Of a DNA stretch of 64,000 nucleotides, positions 51,588-60,510 are shown piece by piece. Source of the stretch: Ruminococcus sp. (GTDB taxonomy: Bacteria > Bacillota > Clostridia > Oscillospirales > Ruminococcaceae); NCBI RefSeq assembly GCF_024692365.1, contig NZ_JAILMR010000114.1, positions 61,273-125,272 on the forward strand, given 5' to 3'. Below the pieces are notes generated by a model that ran no database searches, had not been told where the DNA came from, and worked only from the letters and a program-made list of their open reading frames with translations. The first letter of the stretch is position 1; every line of letters starts with the position of its first letter. The position numbers and the translations under genes are program-made.

Positions 51588-51606
51588 CTATGTAAAGGAG
51601 GTAAAT

Positions 51607-51819
51607 ATGATGCCTTTAGTATCTGCAAACGCAGGCGAAAGCTACACTATCGCGCGTATCGGGGGTACTGCTGAAGTCCGCAAGCATCTGGAAGATCTGG
51701 GATTCGCAGTGGGCGGAAAAGTCACGGTGATATCAGTGATGTCAGGAAATCTCATCGTGAACGTCAAAGAAACGCGAGTGGCTGTCAGCCGTGAATTAGC
51801 AATGAAAATAATGGTTTAG
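51607..51819 (+). CDS. feoA: FeoA-family protein (first copy)
   Basis: 70 residues forming a small SH3-like domain: YTIARIGGTAEVRKHLEDLGFAVGGKVTVISVM in parts, then GNLIVNVKETRVAVSRELAMKIMV. FeoA proteins bind the cytoplasmic GTPase/core of FeoB and support ferrous iron uptake. AAAGGAGG precedes the ATG. It is followed 12 nt later by a second feoA and then feoB; two tandem feoA genes before feoB are common in clostridia. Confidence 0.92.
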   Translation: MMPLVSANAGESYTIARIGGTAEVRKHLEDLGFAVGGKVTVISVMSGNLIVNVKETRVAVSRELAMKIMV

Positions 51820-51831
51820 GGGGAAAAATAT

Positions 51832-52050
51832 ATGACACTGAGAGATGCGAAGATCGGCGACACCGTCACGGTCAAGAAACTCACAGGCGAAGGCGCAGTT
51901 AAGCGCAGGATAATGGACATGGGGCTTACAAAGGGCACTTCCGTTACGATACGCAAAGTAGCACCGCTGGGCGATCCTATCGAGGTCACTGTACGCGGCT
52001 ATGAGCTGTCTATCCGCAAAGCTGATGCGGAAATGGTCGAGGTTCTGTGA
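51832..52050 (+). CDS. feoA: FeoA-family protein (second copy)
   Basis: 72 residues with a classical FeoA pattern: KIGDTVTVKKLTGEGAVKRRIMDMGLTKGTSVTIRKVAPLGDPIEVTVRGYELSIRKADAEMVEV in parts. It differs from the first copy in retaining the APLGDPIEV turn. It lies 57 nt upstream of feoB with an operator copy in the gap. Cytoplasmic partner of FeoB. Confidence 0.94.
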   Translation: MTLRDAKIGDTVTVKKLTGEGAVKRRIMDMGLTKGTSVTIRKVAPLGDPIEVTVRGYELSIRKADAEMVEVL

Positions 52051-52071
52051 GCCTTTATTTTTTAGGAAGAA

Positions 52072-52087
52072 GTTAGCCAAAGCTAAC
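52072..52087. promoter_or_regulatory. Operator GTTAG-N6-CTAAC inside the feo operon
   Basis: GTTAGCCAAAGCTAAC, perfect arms, 21 nt before the feoB start codon. It could act as an internal roadblock giving separate control of feoB. Confidence 0.75.
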
Positions 52088-52107
52088 AAATATAGGAGGA
52101 AAAGAAC

Positions 52108-54522
52108 ATGAGTATTAAAATAGCGCTGGCGGGCAACCCGAACTGCGGTAAGACCACGCTTTTCAATGCGCTGACTGGCTCGAATCAGTTCGTCGGTAAC
52201 TGGCCCGGCGTTACTGTCGAGAAAAAAGAGGGTAAACTTAAAAAGCACAGTGATGTTATTGTCACCGACCTGCCGGGTATCTATTCCCTTTCGCCTTACA
52301 CGCTGGAAGAAGTTGTGGCGCGTAACTATCTGATAGACGAACAGCCCGATGTTATTATGAACATCATCGACGGCACGAACCTTGAGAGAAATCTCTACCT
52401 GACAACTCAGCTCACCGAGCTTGGCATACCTGTTGTCTGCGCCGTTAACATGATGGATATCGTAAACAAGAACGGCGATAAGATAGACATCAAAAAGCTT
52501 TCCGAAGCTATCGGCTGTAAGGTAATGGAGATTTCTGCGCTGAAAAATGAGGGCGTGACCGAAGTTGCTGAAGCTGCTATCGCCGCTGCCGATACCAAGC
52601 ACGGTGGACCTGTTCACCGCTTTGATGCCTCTATCGAACACGCACTCGCTCACATCGAGGAAGCCTGCGTTCACGATATGCCCGAAGAACAACAGAGATG
52701 GTACTCCATAAAGCTTTTCGAGCGTGATGACAAGGTGATCGAAAAACTGGGTATCAAGAATGAAAAGCTCGCCCATATAAATAAAGATATCGAAAAAGTC
52801 GAGAAAGAACTGGACGATGACAGCGAATCCATAATCACCAACGAGCGTTATAACTACATTTCAAACATCATTGACAGCTGCTACGACAAAAAGAACAAGG
52901 GCGCACTCAGCACCTCTGATAAGATCGATAAAATCGTTACCAACCGCTGGCTTGGTCTGCCTATATTTGCAGCTATAATGTTCGCGGTATACTGGATAGC
53001 AATGGTTGGCGTGGGCGCACCCCTCACCGATTTCACCAATGATAACATCTTCGGCGAAGATGGTTTCCATTTTTTAGGCAAAGGCACAGCCGATTATGAA
53101 GAAGCAGCCGAGAAATTCGCAGATGCACAGATCATCGTTGACGGATACGATGCTTACGTTGAAGCAAACGGCGCTGACCCAGTAGACGAATTCACTTACG
53201 AAGTAGAAGACGAAGAAACTCTGGAGATATCCGAAGAGACAGCAACTATCGCCGACTACGAATCCGCCCTTGCGACCATCGAGGAGATAGGTGAAGAACC
53301 CGACCCCGCTGATTACGGCTGGTACGTTCCCCCTGTTCCCGCCCTTGTTGAAAAGGCACTGGACAAAGCAGGCGCATCTGACTGGCTGAAAGGTCTTATC
53401 ATAGACGGTATCATCGCAGGTGTTGGTGCGGTACTTGGTTTCGTTCCCCAGATGCTGGTACTCTTCCTGATGCTGGCATTCCTTGAAGCCTGCGGTTATA
53501 TGTCCCGTATCGCTTTCGTGCTTGACAGAGTATTCCGCAAGTTCGGTCTTTCGGGCAAGAGCTTCATACCTATGCTTGTTGGTGTAGGCTGCGGCGTTCC
53601 CGGTATCATGGCAAGCCGTACTATCGAGAACGAACGCGACAGACGTATGACAATCATGACAACTACATTCATTCCCTGCGGTGCGAAAGTTCCTTTCATC
53701 GCAATGGTAGCGGGTGCGATTTTCGGCGGTGCTGCATGGGTAGCTACATCAGCTTACTTCATCGGCATGGCAGCTATCATAATCTCGGGAATCATGCTGA
53801 AAAAGACAAAGATGTTCGCAGGCGACCCTGCACCCTTCGTTATGGAACTTCCCGCTTACCATCTGCCCACCTTCAAGAATGTTCTTCGTTCAATGTGGGA
53901 GCGCGGCTGGTCTTTCATCAAGAAGGCAGGTACAGTAATACTTATCTCTCAGGTAGTTGTATGGTTCACAAGCCGTTTCGGTTTTGTTGACGGCAGCTTC
54001 GGTATGCTGGAAGAAGATGAACTCAGCTCATCTATTCTGGCAAAACTCGGAAGTGTTATCGCATGGATATTCATTCCTCTCGGCTGGGGCAACTGGCAGG
54101 CAGCTGTGGCATCTATCACAGGTCTTGTGGCTAAGGAGAACATCGTCGGCACAATGGGTACTCTCTACGGCGGCGGAGACAAGACCGTTTGGCAGGAACT
54201 GGCAGTTCAGTTCACATCCATCACAGGATATTCCTTCCTGGTATTCAATCTGCTGTGCGCACCCTGCTTCGCAGCTATCGGTGCTATCAAGCGTGAGATG
54301 AACAACGCAAAGTGGACATGGTTCGCGATCGGCTATCAATGCGGATTTGCATATGCTATCGCACTCATGATAAACCAGTTCGGCGGAATGTTCACAGGCA
54401 ACACCAATATCCTCGGCGTGATATGCGCAGCAGCAATACTCGGCTTCATGATCTATATGTTATTCAGACCTTACAAGGAAGCAACCAAGCTGACTTCAAA
54501 GCTGGCAGTCAGCAAAGCATAA
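52108..54522 (+). CDS. feoB: Ferrous iron transport protein B
   Basis: 804 residues. The N-terminal GTPase has G1 GNPNCGKTT (9-17), the G2 region GNWPGVTVEKKEG, G3 DLPG (54-57) and an N-M-M-D G4 (114-117). A GDI-like helical region follows, then the membrane core: LPIFAAIMFAVYWIAMVGVG, the first gate motif with GVGCGVPGIMASRTIENERDRRMT and FIPCGAKVPF, and the second gate GLVAKENIVGTMGTLY. Between the first and second membrane segments there is an acidic extension of ~85 residues (~320-410, rich in Glu/Asp and Ala), longer than in standard FeoB. Role: GTP-dependent Fe2+ (possibly other M2+) import across the membrane. Confidence 0.96.
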   Translation: MSIKIALAGNPNCGKTTLFNALTGSNQFVGNWPGVTVEKKEGKLKKHSDVIVTDLPGIYSLSPYTLEEVVARNYLIDEQPDVIMNIIDGTNLERNLYLTTQLTELGIPVVCAVNMMDIVNKNGDKIDIKKLSEAIGCKVMEISALKNEGVTEVAEAAIAAADTKHGGPVHRFDASIEHALAHIEEACVHDMPEEQQRWYSIKLFERDDKVIEKLGIKNEKLAHINKDIEKVEKELDDDSESIITNERYNYISNIIDSCYDKKNKGALSTSDKIDKIVTNRWLGLPIFAAIMFAVYWIAMVGVGAPLTDFTNDNIFGEDGFHFLGKGTADYEEAAEKFADAQIIVDGYDAYVEANGADPVDEFTYEVEDEETLEISEETATIADYESALATIEEIGEEPDPADYGWYVPPVPALVEKALDKAGASDWLKGLIIDGIIAGVGAVLGFVPQMLVLFLMLAFLEACGYMSRIAFVLDRVFRKFGLSGKSFIPMLVGVGCGVPGIMASRTIENERDRRMTIMTTTFIPCGAKVPFIAMVAGAIFGGAAWVATSAYFIGMAAIIISGIMLKKTKMFAGDPAPFVMELPAYHLPTFKNVLRSMWERGWSFIKKAGTVILISQVVVWFTSRFGFVDGSFGMLEEDELSSSILAKLGSVIAWIFIPLGWGNWQAAVASITGLVAKENIVGTMGTLYGGGDKTVWQELAVQFTSITGYSFLVFNLLCAPCFAAIGAIKREMNNAKWTWFAIGYQCGFAYAIALMINQFGGMFTGNTNILGVICAAAILGFMIYMLFRPYKEATKLTSKLAVSKA

Positions 54523-54535
54523 AGGAGTGTTTATT

Positions 54536-54712
54536 ATGGCAGCATGGCTCAGTGAAAACATCGGAAACATCGTAGTTATGATAATAGTAGCGGCGATAAT
54601 TGCTCTGGCTATCAGGTCTGTTATAAAGGACAAACGTTCAGGCAAAGGCAGCTGCGGTTGCGGCTGTGCGAATTGTGCTATGCACGGCAAGTGCCATCCT
54701 GCCAAAAAATAA
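54536..54712 (+). CDS. FeoB-associated Cys-rich membrane protein
   Basis: About 58 residues from ATG 54536, with AAAGGAG upstream, 13 nt after the feoB stop codon. One transmembrane helix (IGNIVVMIIVAAIIALAIRSV) and a short tail with a CGCGCANC-x4-GKC cluster typical of the small 'FeoB-associated Cys-rich membrane protein' family. It probably works at the cytoplasmic exit of FeoB, handling Fe2+; the role is inferred from consistent linkage. Confidence 0.88.
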   Translation: MAAWLSENIGNIVVMIIVAAIIALAIRSVIKDKRSGKGSCGCGCANCAMHGKCHPAKK

Positions 54713-54722
54713 GTCATGTTCG

Positions 54723-54746
54723 GGAGAGGAAACTCTCCCGTTCATC
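54723..54746 (+). promoter_or_regulatory. Intercistronic hairpin
   Basis: CGGGAGAG-GAAA-CTCTCCCG with a GNRA-type tetraloop and a weak following U-tract (TTCATCATATATT). It may stabilise the upstream feo mRNA or attenuate transcription of the P-type ATPase genes. Confidence 0.55.
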
Positions 54747-54782
54747 ATATATTAAATCCTATATAGAAAGGAAGTATTCACT

Positions 54783-55082
54783 ATGTCAATTTGGGTCAAA
54801 GCAGGAATTTTCGTCGGAGGTATGGCAGCAAGCACACTGGGTGTAAAGCTGCTGACAAGCAAAACCGCCAAGAAAGTTTACTCCCACACAACAGCGGCAG
54901 TCATCCGCGGCAAGGACTGTGTAATGGAGGGCGTTACCAAGGTGCGCGAGGGCTGTGACGATATCGTAGCAGATGCTAAGGACATCAACGAAAAGCGTGC
55001 TGATGCAGAAGTCATCGATATCATCGAAGACAGAGCAGATACTGTTGAAGAAGAATTCTCAGGTGAGGAGAAAGATAACTGA
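54783..55082 (+). CDS. DUF6110-like small membrane-associated protein
   Basis: 99 residues. A short N-terminal hydrophobic segment (AGIFVGGMAASTLGVKLL) is followed by an amphipathic, then strongly acidic tail (RADTVEEEFSGEEKDN). It resembles the DUF6110 family seen directly upstream of HMA-domain P-type ATPases in gut clostridia. Its last base overlaps the ATPase start (TGATG). A role as a small partner or chaperone of the ATPase is inferred; function unknown. AGAAAGGAAG precedes the ATG. Confidence 0.78.
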   Translation: MSIWVKAGIFVGGMAASTLGVKLLTSKTAKKVYSHTTAAVIRGKDCVMEGVTKVREGCDDIVADAKDINEKRADAEVIDIIEDRADTVEEEFSGEEKDN

Positions 55083-57148
55083 TGAAATGTCAGATACTTC
55101 ACAGTTCCCATAACCGCCTGCGTGTACATATCATGCAAAGCCGCATGACGCTGCATCGGGCGGATATGCTGGAATACTATCTCCGCGCGAAACCATTTGT
55201 CACCGACGTAAAGGTATTCGACCGCACGGGCGATGCAGTAATCATATTCACCGACAGAGCAAAAGTTATAAAGGCGCTCTCCGAGTTTTCCTACAACGAT
55301 AAGAAAACAGAAGCCCTCGTCCCTGAACATACAGGAAGAGAACTTGACCGCGAGTTTGAAGACAAACTTTTCTTCATGCTGGCAAGGCGCTACATCTTCA
55401 GGCGGCTGATACCTGCTCCACTGCGTATGGGACTGTCTGTCATCAAGGCGGCAAAGTACGTCCGCGAAGCACTTATCTCCCTCTCAAAGGGCAAAATAGA
55501 AGTCAGCCTGCTGGACGCAGTTGCAATAACAGTATCATTGATACGCCGCGACCACAAGACAGCATCAAGCGTTATGTTCATGCTGGGTCTGGGCGAACTT
55601 CTGGAAGACTGGACTCACAAGAAGTCGGTCGATGATCTTGCCCGCACAATGTCACTGGGCGTGGAAAAAGTCTGGCTGAAAACAGGCGAAAGCGAAACTC
55701 TTGTACCCATCAAGGATATCTCCGAGGGCGACGAGATAATCGTCCGCACAGGCAGCATGATACCCCTTGACGGCAAAGTCGTGTCTGGTGAAGCCGAAGT
55801 CAATCAGGCTACCCTTACAGGTGAAGCCCTTGCTGTGCATAAGTCCGCGGGAAGCTACGCTTACGCAGGTACGGTGGTTGAACAGGGCAGCTGCATAATT
55901 CAGGTGGATAAACTCACAGGCAGCGGCAAGTACGACCGCATAGTAAAAATGATAGAGGACAGCGAAAAGCTGAAATCCGAAGTCGAAAGCCGTGCGGCAC
56001 ATCTCGCCGACAAACTTGTGCCCTACTGTCTGGGCGGAACACTGCTGACTTACCTGCTGACGAGAGACCCCACCAAGGCGATATCTATACTTATGGTGGA
56101 TTTCTCCTGTGCGCTTAAACTCGCAATGCCTATCTCGGTCATCTCCGCAATGCGCGAAGGTCAGACCTGCGGCATGACTATTAAGGGCGGAAAGTTCCTT
56201 GAAGCCGTGGCTGATGCTGATACTATCATCTTCGATAAGACAGGCACCCTGACACATTCTGAACCAAAGGTCGCTAAGGTGATAACATTCGGTGAGAACG
56301 ACGAAGCCGAAGCACTCAGGCTTGCTGCCTGCCTTGAAGAACATTATCCCCACTCCATAGCAAACGCTGTTGTCAAAGCAGCCAGCGAACGCGGTCTTGT
56401 CCACGAGGAACTTCACAGCGAAGTCGAGTATGTTGTTGCACACGGTATAGCAAGTTCGGTACAGGGCGTTAAAGTAGTGCTGGGAAGCTACCATTTTGTA
56501 TTTGAGGACGAGAACTGTACTCTCCCCGAAAATGAAAAGTTCGATGATCTCCCAGATGAGTACTCACACCTGTTCCTTGCAGTAGGTGGAGAACTTGCGG
56601 CAGTTATCTGCATCGAAGACCCCATACGCGAAGAAGCAAAGGAAGTCCTTTCGCAGCTGAAAGACCTTGGCATCAGTAAGATAGTAATGATGACAGGCGA
56701 CAGCGAGAGAACAGCCAAAGCAGTAGCTGCAAAGGTTGGTGTTGACGAATTTTACGCCGAAGTCCTTCCCGAGGATAAGGCTGAATATGTCCGCCGCGAA
56801 AAACAGGCAGGCAGAAAAGTCATCATGATAGGCGACGGAGTGAATGACTCCCCTGCCCTTTCAGAAGCTGATGCAGGCATCGCCATAAGCAGCGGTGCAG
56901 CAATAGCAAGAGAGGTGGCAGATATCACCATATCTGCCGATGACCTTCGCTGTCTGGTCACATTACGTCAGCTGTCTGCTTCTCTTATGAAGCGCATAAA
57001 CTCCAACTACCGCACTATCATCGGATTCAATTTCTCCCTGATGGTGCTTGGCGCAGCAGGCGTTATCGCCCCTACAACATCGGCACTGCTTCACAATTCT
57101 TCTACCCTAGCGATATCCCTTGCAAGTATGAGGAACTATCTCAAATAA
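55082..57148 (+). CDS. Heavy-metal-transporting P1B-type ATPase
   Basis: 688 residues. The N-terminal ~75 residues form a degenerate HMA-like domain (HNRLRVHIMQSRMTLHRAD...VKVFDRTGDAVIIF) with no CxxC. The core is complete: TGEA in ATLTGEAL (~244-250), the phosphorylation motif DKTGT (385-389), MMTGD, and GDGVNDSPAL. The membrane ion-binding motif is FSCALKL (341-347), an S-C-A variant rather than CPC, which occurs in a gut-Firmicute subgroup. Substrate is therefore not simply copper; export of Fe2+, Mn2+ or Zn2+ is suggested by linkage to feo, ZIP and the metal repressor. Converges with the DUF2325 gene at a shared terminator. Confidence 0.93.
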   Translation: MKCQILHSSHNRLRVHIMQSRMTLHRADMLEYYLRAKPFVTDVKVFDRTGDAVIIFTDRAKVIKALSEFSYNDKKTEALVPEHTGRELDREFEDKLFFMLARRYIFRRLIPAPLRMGLSVIKAAKYVREALISLSKGKIEVSLLDAVAITVSLIRRDHKTASSVMFMLGLGELLEDWTHKKSVDDLARTMSLGVEKVWLKTGESETLVPIKDISEGDEIIVRTGSMIPLDGKVVSGEAEVNQATLTGEALAVHKSAGSYAYAGTVVEQGSCIIQVDKLTGSGKYDRIVKMIEDSEKLKSEVESRAAHLADKLVPYCLGGTLLTYLLTRDPTKAISILMVDFSCALKLAMPISVISAMREGQTCGMTIKGGKFLEAVADADTIIFDKTGTLTHSEPKVAKVITFGENDEAEALRLAACLEEHYPHSIANAVVKAASERGLVHEELHSEVEYVVAHGIASSVQGVKVVLGSYHFVFEDENCTLPENEKFDDLPDEYSHLFLAVGGELAAVICIEDPIREEAKEVLSQLKDLGISKIVMMTGDSERTAKAVAAKVGVDEFYAEVLPEDKAEYVRREKQAGRKVIMIGDGVNDSPALSEADAGIAISSGAAIAREVADITISADDLRCLVTLRQLSASLMKRINSNYRTIIGFNFSLMVLGAAGVIAPTTSALLHNSSTLAISLASMRNYLK

Positions 57149-57153
57149 AAACC

Positions 57154-57189
57154 AAGACCGCTTTTCACCAACATGAAAAGCGGTCTTGT
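57154..57189. terminator. Bidirectional terminator
   Basis: AAGACCGCTTTTC pairs with GAAAAGCGGTCTT (13-bp perfect stem) between convergent genes. Confidence 0.9.
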
Positions 57190-57198
57190 TCTCTCATT

Positions 57199-57480
57199 TT
57201 ACCTGTGATATTCTGACAGCAGATTCTTCAAAGCACTTACGCTGGAAGAATGTAAGTGTCTTACAGGCGTTCCCGATTTCTCGGTATGCTTTTTGACACC
57301 TCCAAGCATTTTATGTGAACACGTACCCGTGAACACTATCACAAGATCGGGCGAACCTATCTTGTTTTCAAAATCGGCAGGCATCTGTGTGAACACCTTT
57401 GATTTCATTCTGTAAGACTTGCAGATATCCTGATATCTAGTTGCCATGCGGTCATTTCCGCCTACTATAACTACACTCAT
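57199..57480 (-). CDS. DUF2325 family protein
   Basis: 93 residues. The N-terminus MSVVIVGGNDRMATRYQDIC and the turn LVIVFTGTCSHKMLGGVKKH identify the DUF2325 family, a small Rossmann-like protein frequently linked to metal genes. The C-terminus VRHLHSSSVSALKNLL completes it. The TCSHK motif places Cys and His residues that could bind a metal. Its promoter carries two operators of the DtxR-type repressor, which makes it a confident member of the metal regulon. Molecular function is unknown. Confidence 0.88.
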   Translation of the reverse strand: MSVVIVGGNDRMATRYQDICKSYRMKSKVFTQMPADFENKIGSPDLVIVFTGTCSHKMLGGVKKHTEKSGTPVRHLHSSSVSALKNLLSEYHR

Positions 57481-57497
57481 GTTATTCTCCTTCTATG

Positions 57498-57513
57498 GTT
57501 AGTATTAACTAAC
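57498..57513. promoter_or_regulatory. Operator GTTAG-N6-CTAAC (proximal, DUF2325)
   Basis: GTTAGTATTAACTAAC, perfect arms; in the leader of the DUF2325 gene. Confidence 0.8.
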
Positions 57514-57532
57514 CTAAAGCCGAAAAGTTGTG

Positions 57533-57548
57533 GTTAGTTTTTACTAAC
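57533..57548. promoter_or_regulatory. Operator GTTAG-N6-CTAAC (distal, DUF2325)
   Basis: GTTAGTTTTTACTAAC with extended GTGG/CCAC arms, 7 nt downstream of the -10 box of the DUF2325 promoter. Confidence 0.85.
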
Positions 57549-57555
57549 CACATTT

Positions 57556-57584
57556 ATTATAACATATTTAGTTGACTTTGTCAA
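57556..57584 (-). promoter_or_regulatory. Promoter of the DUF2325 gene
   Basis: Minus strand TTGACA (57584-57579), 17-bp spacer, TATAAT (57561-57556). Confidence 0.85.
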
Positions 57585-57628
57585 TAGGTTTTCCAGTAAA
57601 TTATTTAACACACCTTAACACCAATGCA

Positions 57629-58291
57629 TTAAATATCCGCCCTGATGAAAGCCTGCCTGCACCACTCCATCACCTTCGGAAACACAATTTCAAAATCCTG
57701 CGTAACGTAATTCTCACTCAGTTCAAGAATATACCTGTCCTCGGGAGAGACCTTTTCTTTCAGTTCTTTCTTGTTCAGCAGAAACTCTCCGCTTTCAATA
57801 TAATGCAGATTCTGTATCAGGAAGAAAAATCCCTTTAGCGTAAAGGAAAGCTTAACCGCACTGTTTTCTTTTTCAGTATGTATATAGCGATGGCAAAGTT
57901 CATGATATAGATTTCCAAGACTAACCTTGACGTAGTTTACCTCGTCTTCCCTTTGCGCTTCGGGCAGAAGTTCCGCCAGCGTACCGTAAAGGTCTTTAGT
58001 GGTGTATCTCAGCTGTATCACTTCAAGGGGATTCCAGCGAGCAAGTTCATCTCTGCCGCAGATAAATCCGCATGACCTTTCATAGTCCCCCACCTTTTTC
58101 AAAATCTCACGATAGATATCCATATCAGCGGCACAGAAATCATCAATGACTGCCATTATGTCGATGTCACTTTTATCAGTAGCTTCGCCCCTGAGATAAC
58201 TCCCCTGCAAGCCAAGATATACCAGCCTTTCACCGTATACGACCTTGCATTCGTTAATAAGTTTATCCAGATAATCTTCAAGTATTAACAT
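57629..58291 (-). CDS. Nucleotidyltransferase-domain protein
   Basis: About 220 residues from ATG 58291, with TGGGGTG at six nt; alternative starts lie at 58297 and 58312. The minimal nucleotidyltransferase motif is clear: LQGSYLRGEATDKSDIDIMAVID (GS...DxD, ~28-48), followed by helical sequence resembling HEPN/kanamycin-type C-terminal domains (VKVSLGNLYHELCHRYIHTEKEN in parts). Proteins of this type modify antibiotics, tRNA or proteins, or act as MNT toxin-antitoxin units. No HEPN partner is adjacent. Substrate unknown. It lies between the DUF2325 promoter and the enolase terminator, on the minus strand. Confidence 0.82.
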   Translation of the reverse strand: MLILEDYLDKLINECKVVYGERLVYLGLQGSYLRGEATDKSDIDIMAVIDDFCAADMDIYREILKKVGDYERSCGFICGRDELARWNPLEVIQLRYTTKDLYGTLAELLPEAQREDEVNYVKVSLGNLYHELCHRYIHTEKENSAVKLSFTLKGFFFLIQNLHYIESGEFLLNKKELKEKVSPEDRYILELSENYVTQDFEIVFPKVMEWCRQAFIRADI

Positions 58292-58379
58292 AGCCATCAC
58301 CCCAGATCTCAAAATTCAGCAGATGAATAGTGTATCACACTTGGCTGATTTTGTCAATAGCTTTGACTTAGATTTCCCC

Positions 58380-58426
58380 AAAAAAGAAAAGAGCGGTAAC
58401 AGTCACCGACTGCCTCCGCTCTTTTC
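58380..58426 (-). terminator. Terminator of the enolase gene
   Basis: GAAAAGAGCGG pairs with CCGCTCTTTTC around an 18-nt loop; TTTTTTGGGG follows on the minus strand. Confidence 0.85.
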
Positions 58427-58444
58427 AAGGGGGTACTTATATAC

Positions 58445-59791
<1,347 letters not shown>

Positions 59792-59878
59792 TCACATTAT
59801 TGACGCGCAGACCCGAAGTATTCAAATGCCCTATCGCACAAGGCTTCCGAAAAGGGGTCTGCTGATGATCTATTCGTG

Positions 59879-59894
59879 GTTAGCTCTTACTAAC
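59879..59894. promoter_or_regulatory. Operator GTTAG-N6-CTAAC upstream of enolase
   Basis: GTTAGCTCTTACTAAC, perfect arms with extra GG/CC pairs, 7 nt downstream of the enolase -10 box. Confidence 0.85.
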
Positions 59895-59901
59895 CTATTA
59901 A

Positions 59902-59930
59902 ATTATATCACAGCTGAACCCACCTGTCAA
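59902..59930 (-). promoter_or_regulatory. Promoter of the enolase gene
   Basis: Minus strand TTGACA (59930-59925), 17-bp spacer, TATAAT (59907-59902): consensus in both boxes. Confidence 0.85.
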
Positions 59931-60014
59931 TAGCGTAAAGGGTGTCATTAGTGCCGAATCTAAGACTTTTCAGCCATGTGAAAATGTACTAAAGCCCGAT
60001 ATTTTTCAGAACTC

Positions 60015-60043
60015 TTGACACAGGCTGAAAGATGTGCTATAAT
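60015..60043 (+). promoter_or_regulatory. Promoter of the HMA/ZIP operon
   Basis: TTGACA (60015-60020), 17-bp spacer, TATAAT (60038-60043). Confidence 0.85.
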
Positions 60044-60046
60044 ATA

Positions 60047-60062
60047 GTTAGTTATTTCTAAC
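60047..60062. promoter_or_regulatory. Operator GTTAG-N6-CTAAC (HMA/ZIP, proximal to -10)
   Basis: GTTAGTTATTTCTAAC, perfect arms, 3 nt downstream of the -10 box. Confidence 0.85.
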
Positions 60063-60102
60063 TGAATATCGCGGCTAAGTGCCGCTTTTACTTGGGACTC
60101 GT

Positions 60103-60118
60103 GTTAGTTGCTACTAAT
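60103..60118. promoter_or_regulatory. Operator-like GTTAG-N6-CTAAT (HMA leader)
   Basis: GTTAGTTGCTACTAAT, one mismatch, in the leader of the HMA gene. Confidence 0.6.
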
Positions 60119-60140
60119 CAAATCTACAAAGGAGAAAACT

Positions 60141-60389
60141 ATGTTCAAAACCACCATAAAGATAGACGGCATGATGTGCAGTATGTGCGAAGCCCATATC
60201 AACGATGCCATACGCTCAAAGCTGTCAGTAAATAAGATAAAGTCATCACACAAAAAGGGCGAGACTGTCATCATCAGCGATGAAGCTCCCCTTTATGAAG
60301 ATATAGAAAAAGCCCTTGATGGTAGCGGCTACCGAATGATGGGTCTTACCTGTGAAACTTACGAGAAAAAAGGGCTGTTCGGACGATAA
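60141..60389 (+). CDS. Heavy-metal-associated (HMA) domain protein
   Basis: 82 residues from ATG 60141, with AAAGGAG eight nt upstream. The HMA motif is IDGMMCSMCEAHINDAI (GMxCxxC, Cys in residues ~13 and 16), followed by a beta-alpha-beta-beta-alpha-beta fold and a KKGETVIISDEAP turn. It is a cytosolic metallochaperone-type protein for a soft or transition metal. It is the first gene of an operon with a ZIP transporter and is controlled by operators of the metal repressor. Copper specificity is not assumed. Confidence 0.88.
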   Translation: MFKTTIKIDGMMCSMCEAHINDAIRSKLSVNKIKSSHKKGETVIISDEAPLYEDIEKALDGSGYRMMGLTCETYEKKGLFGR

Positions 60390-60510
60390 TTATATTAAAC
60401 ATTCAGCGCTCACGTCGGCAAAAAGCGAAGCTTCCGCGAGCTCTGAATGTAAGAAATTATAATGTCGTTTACAATAACATCGATCGTCAGCCATAGAAAG
60501 AGTGATAAAA

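Noticed and set aside
51796..52776. A long open frame on the minus strand across feoA/feoB
   Set aside because: It is antisense to clearly conserved genes, has no ribosome site and has no recognisable sequence.
55652..56494. A 280-codon minus-strand frame inside the P-type ATPase gene
   Set aside because: Cys/His/Phe-rich shadow of the conserved ATPase frame; not a gene.
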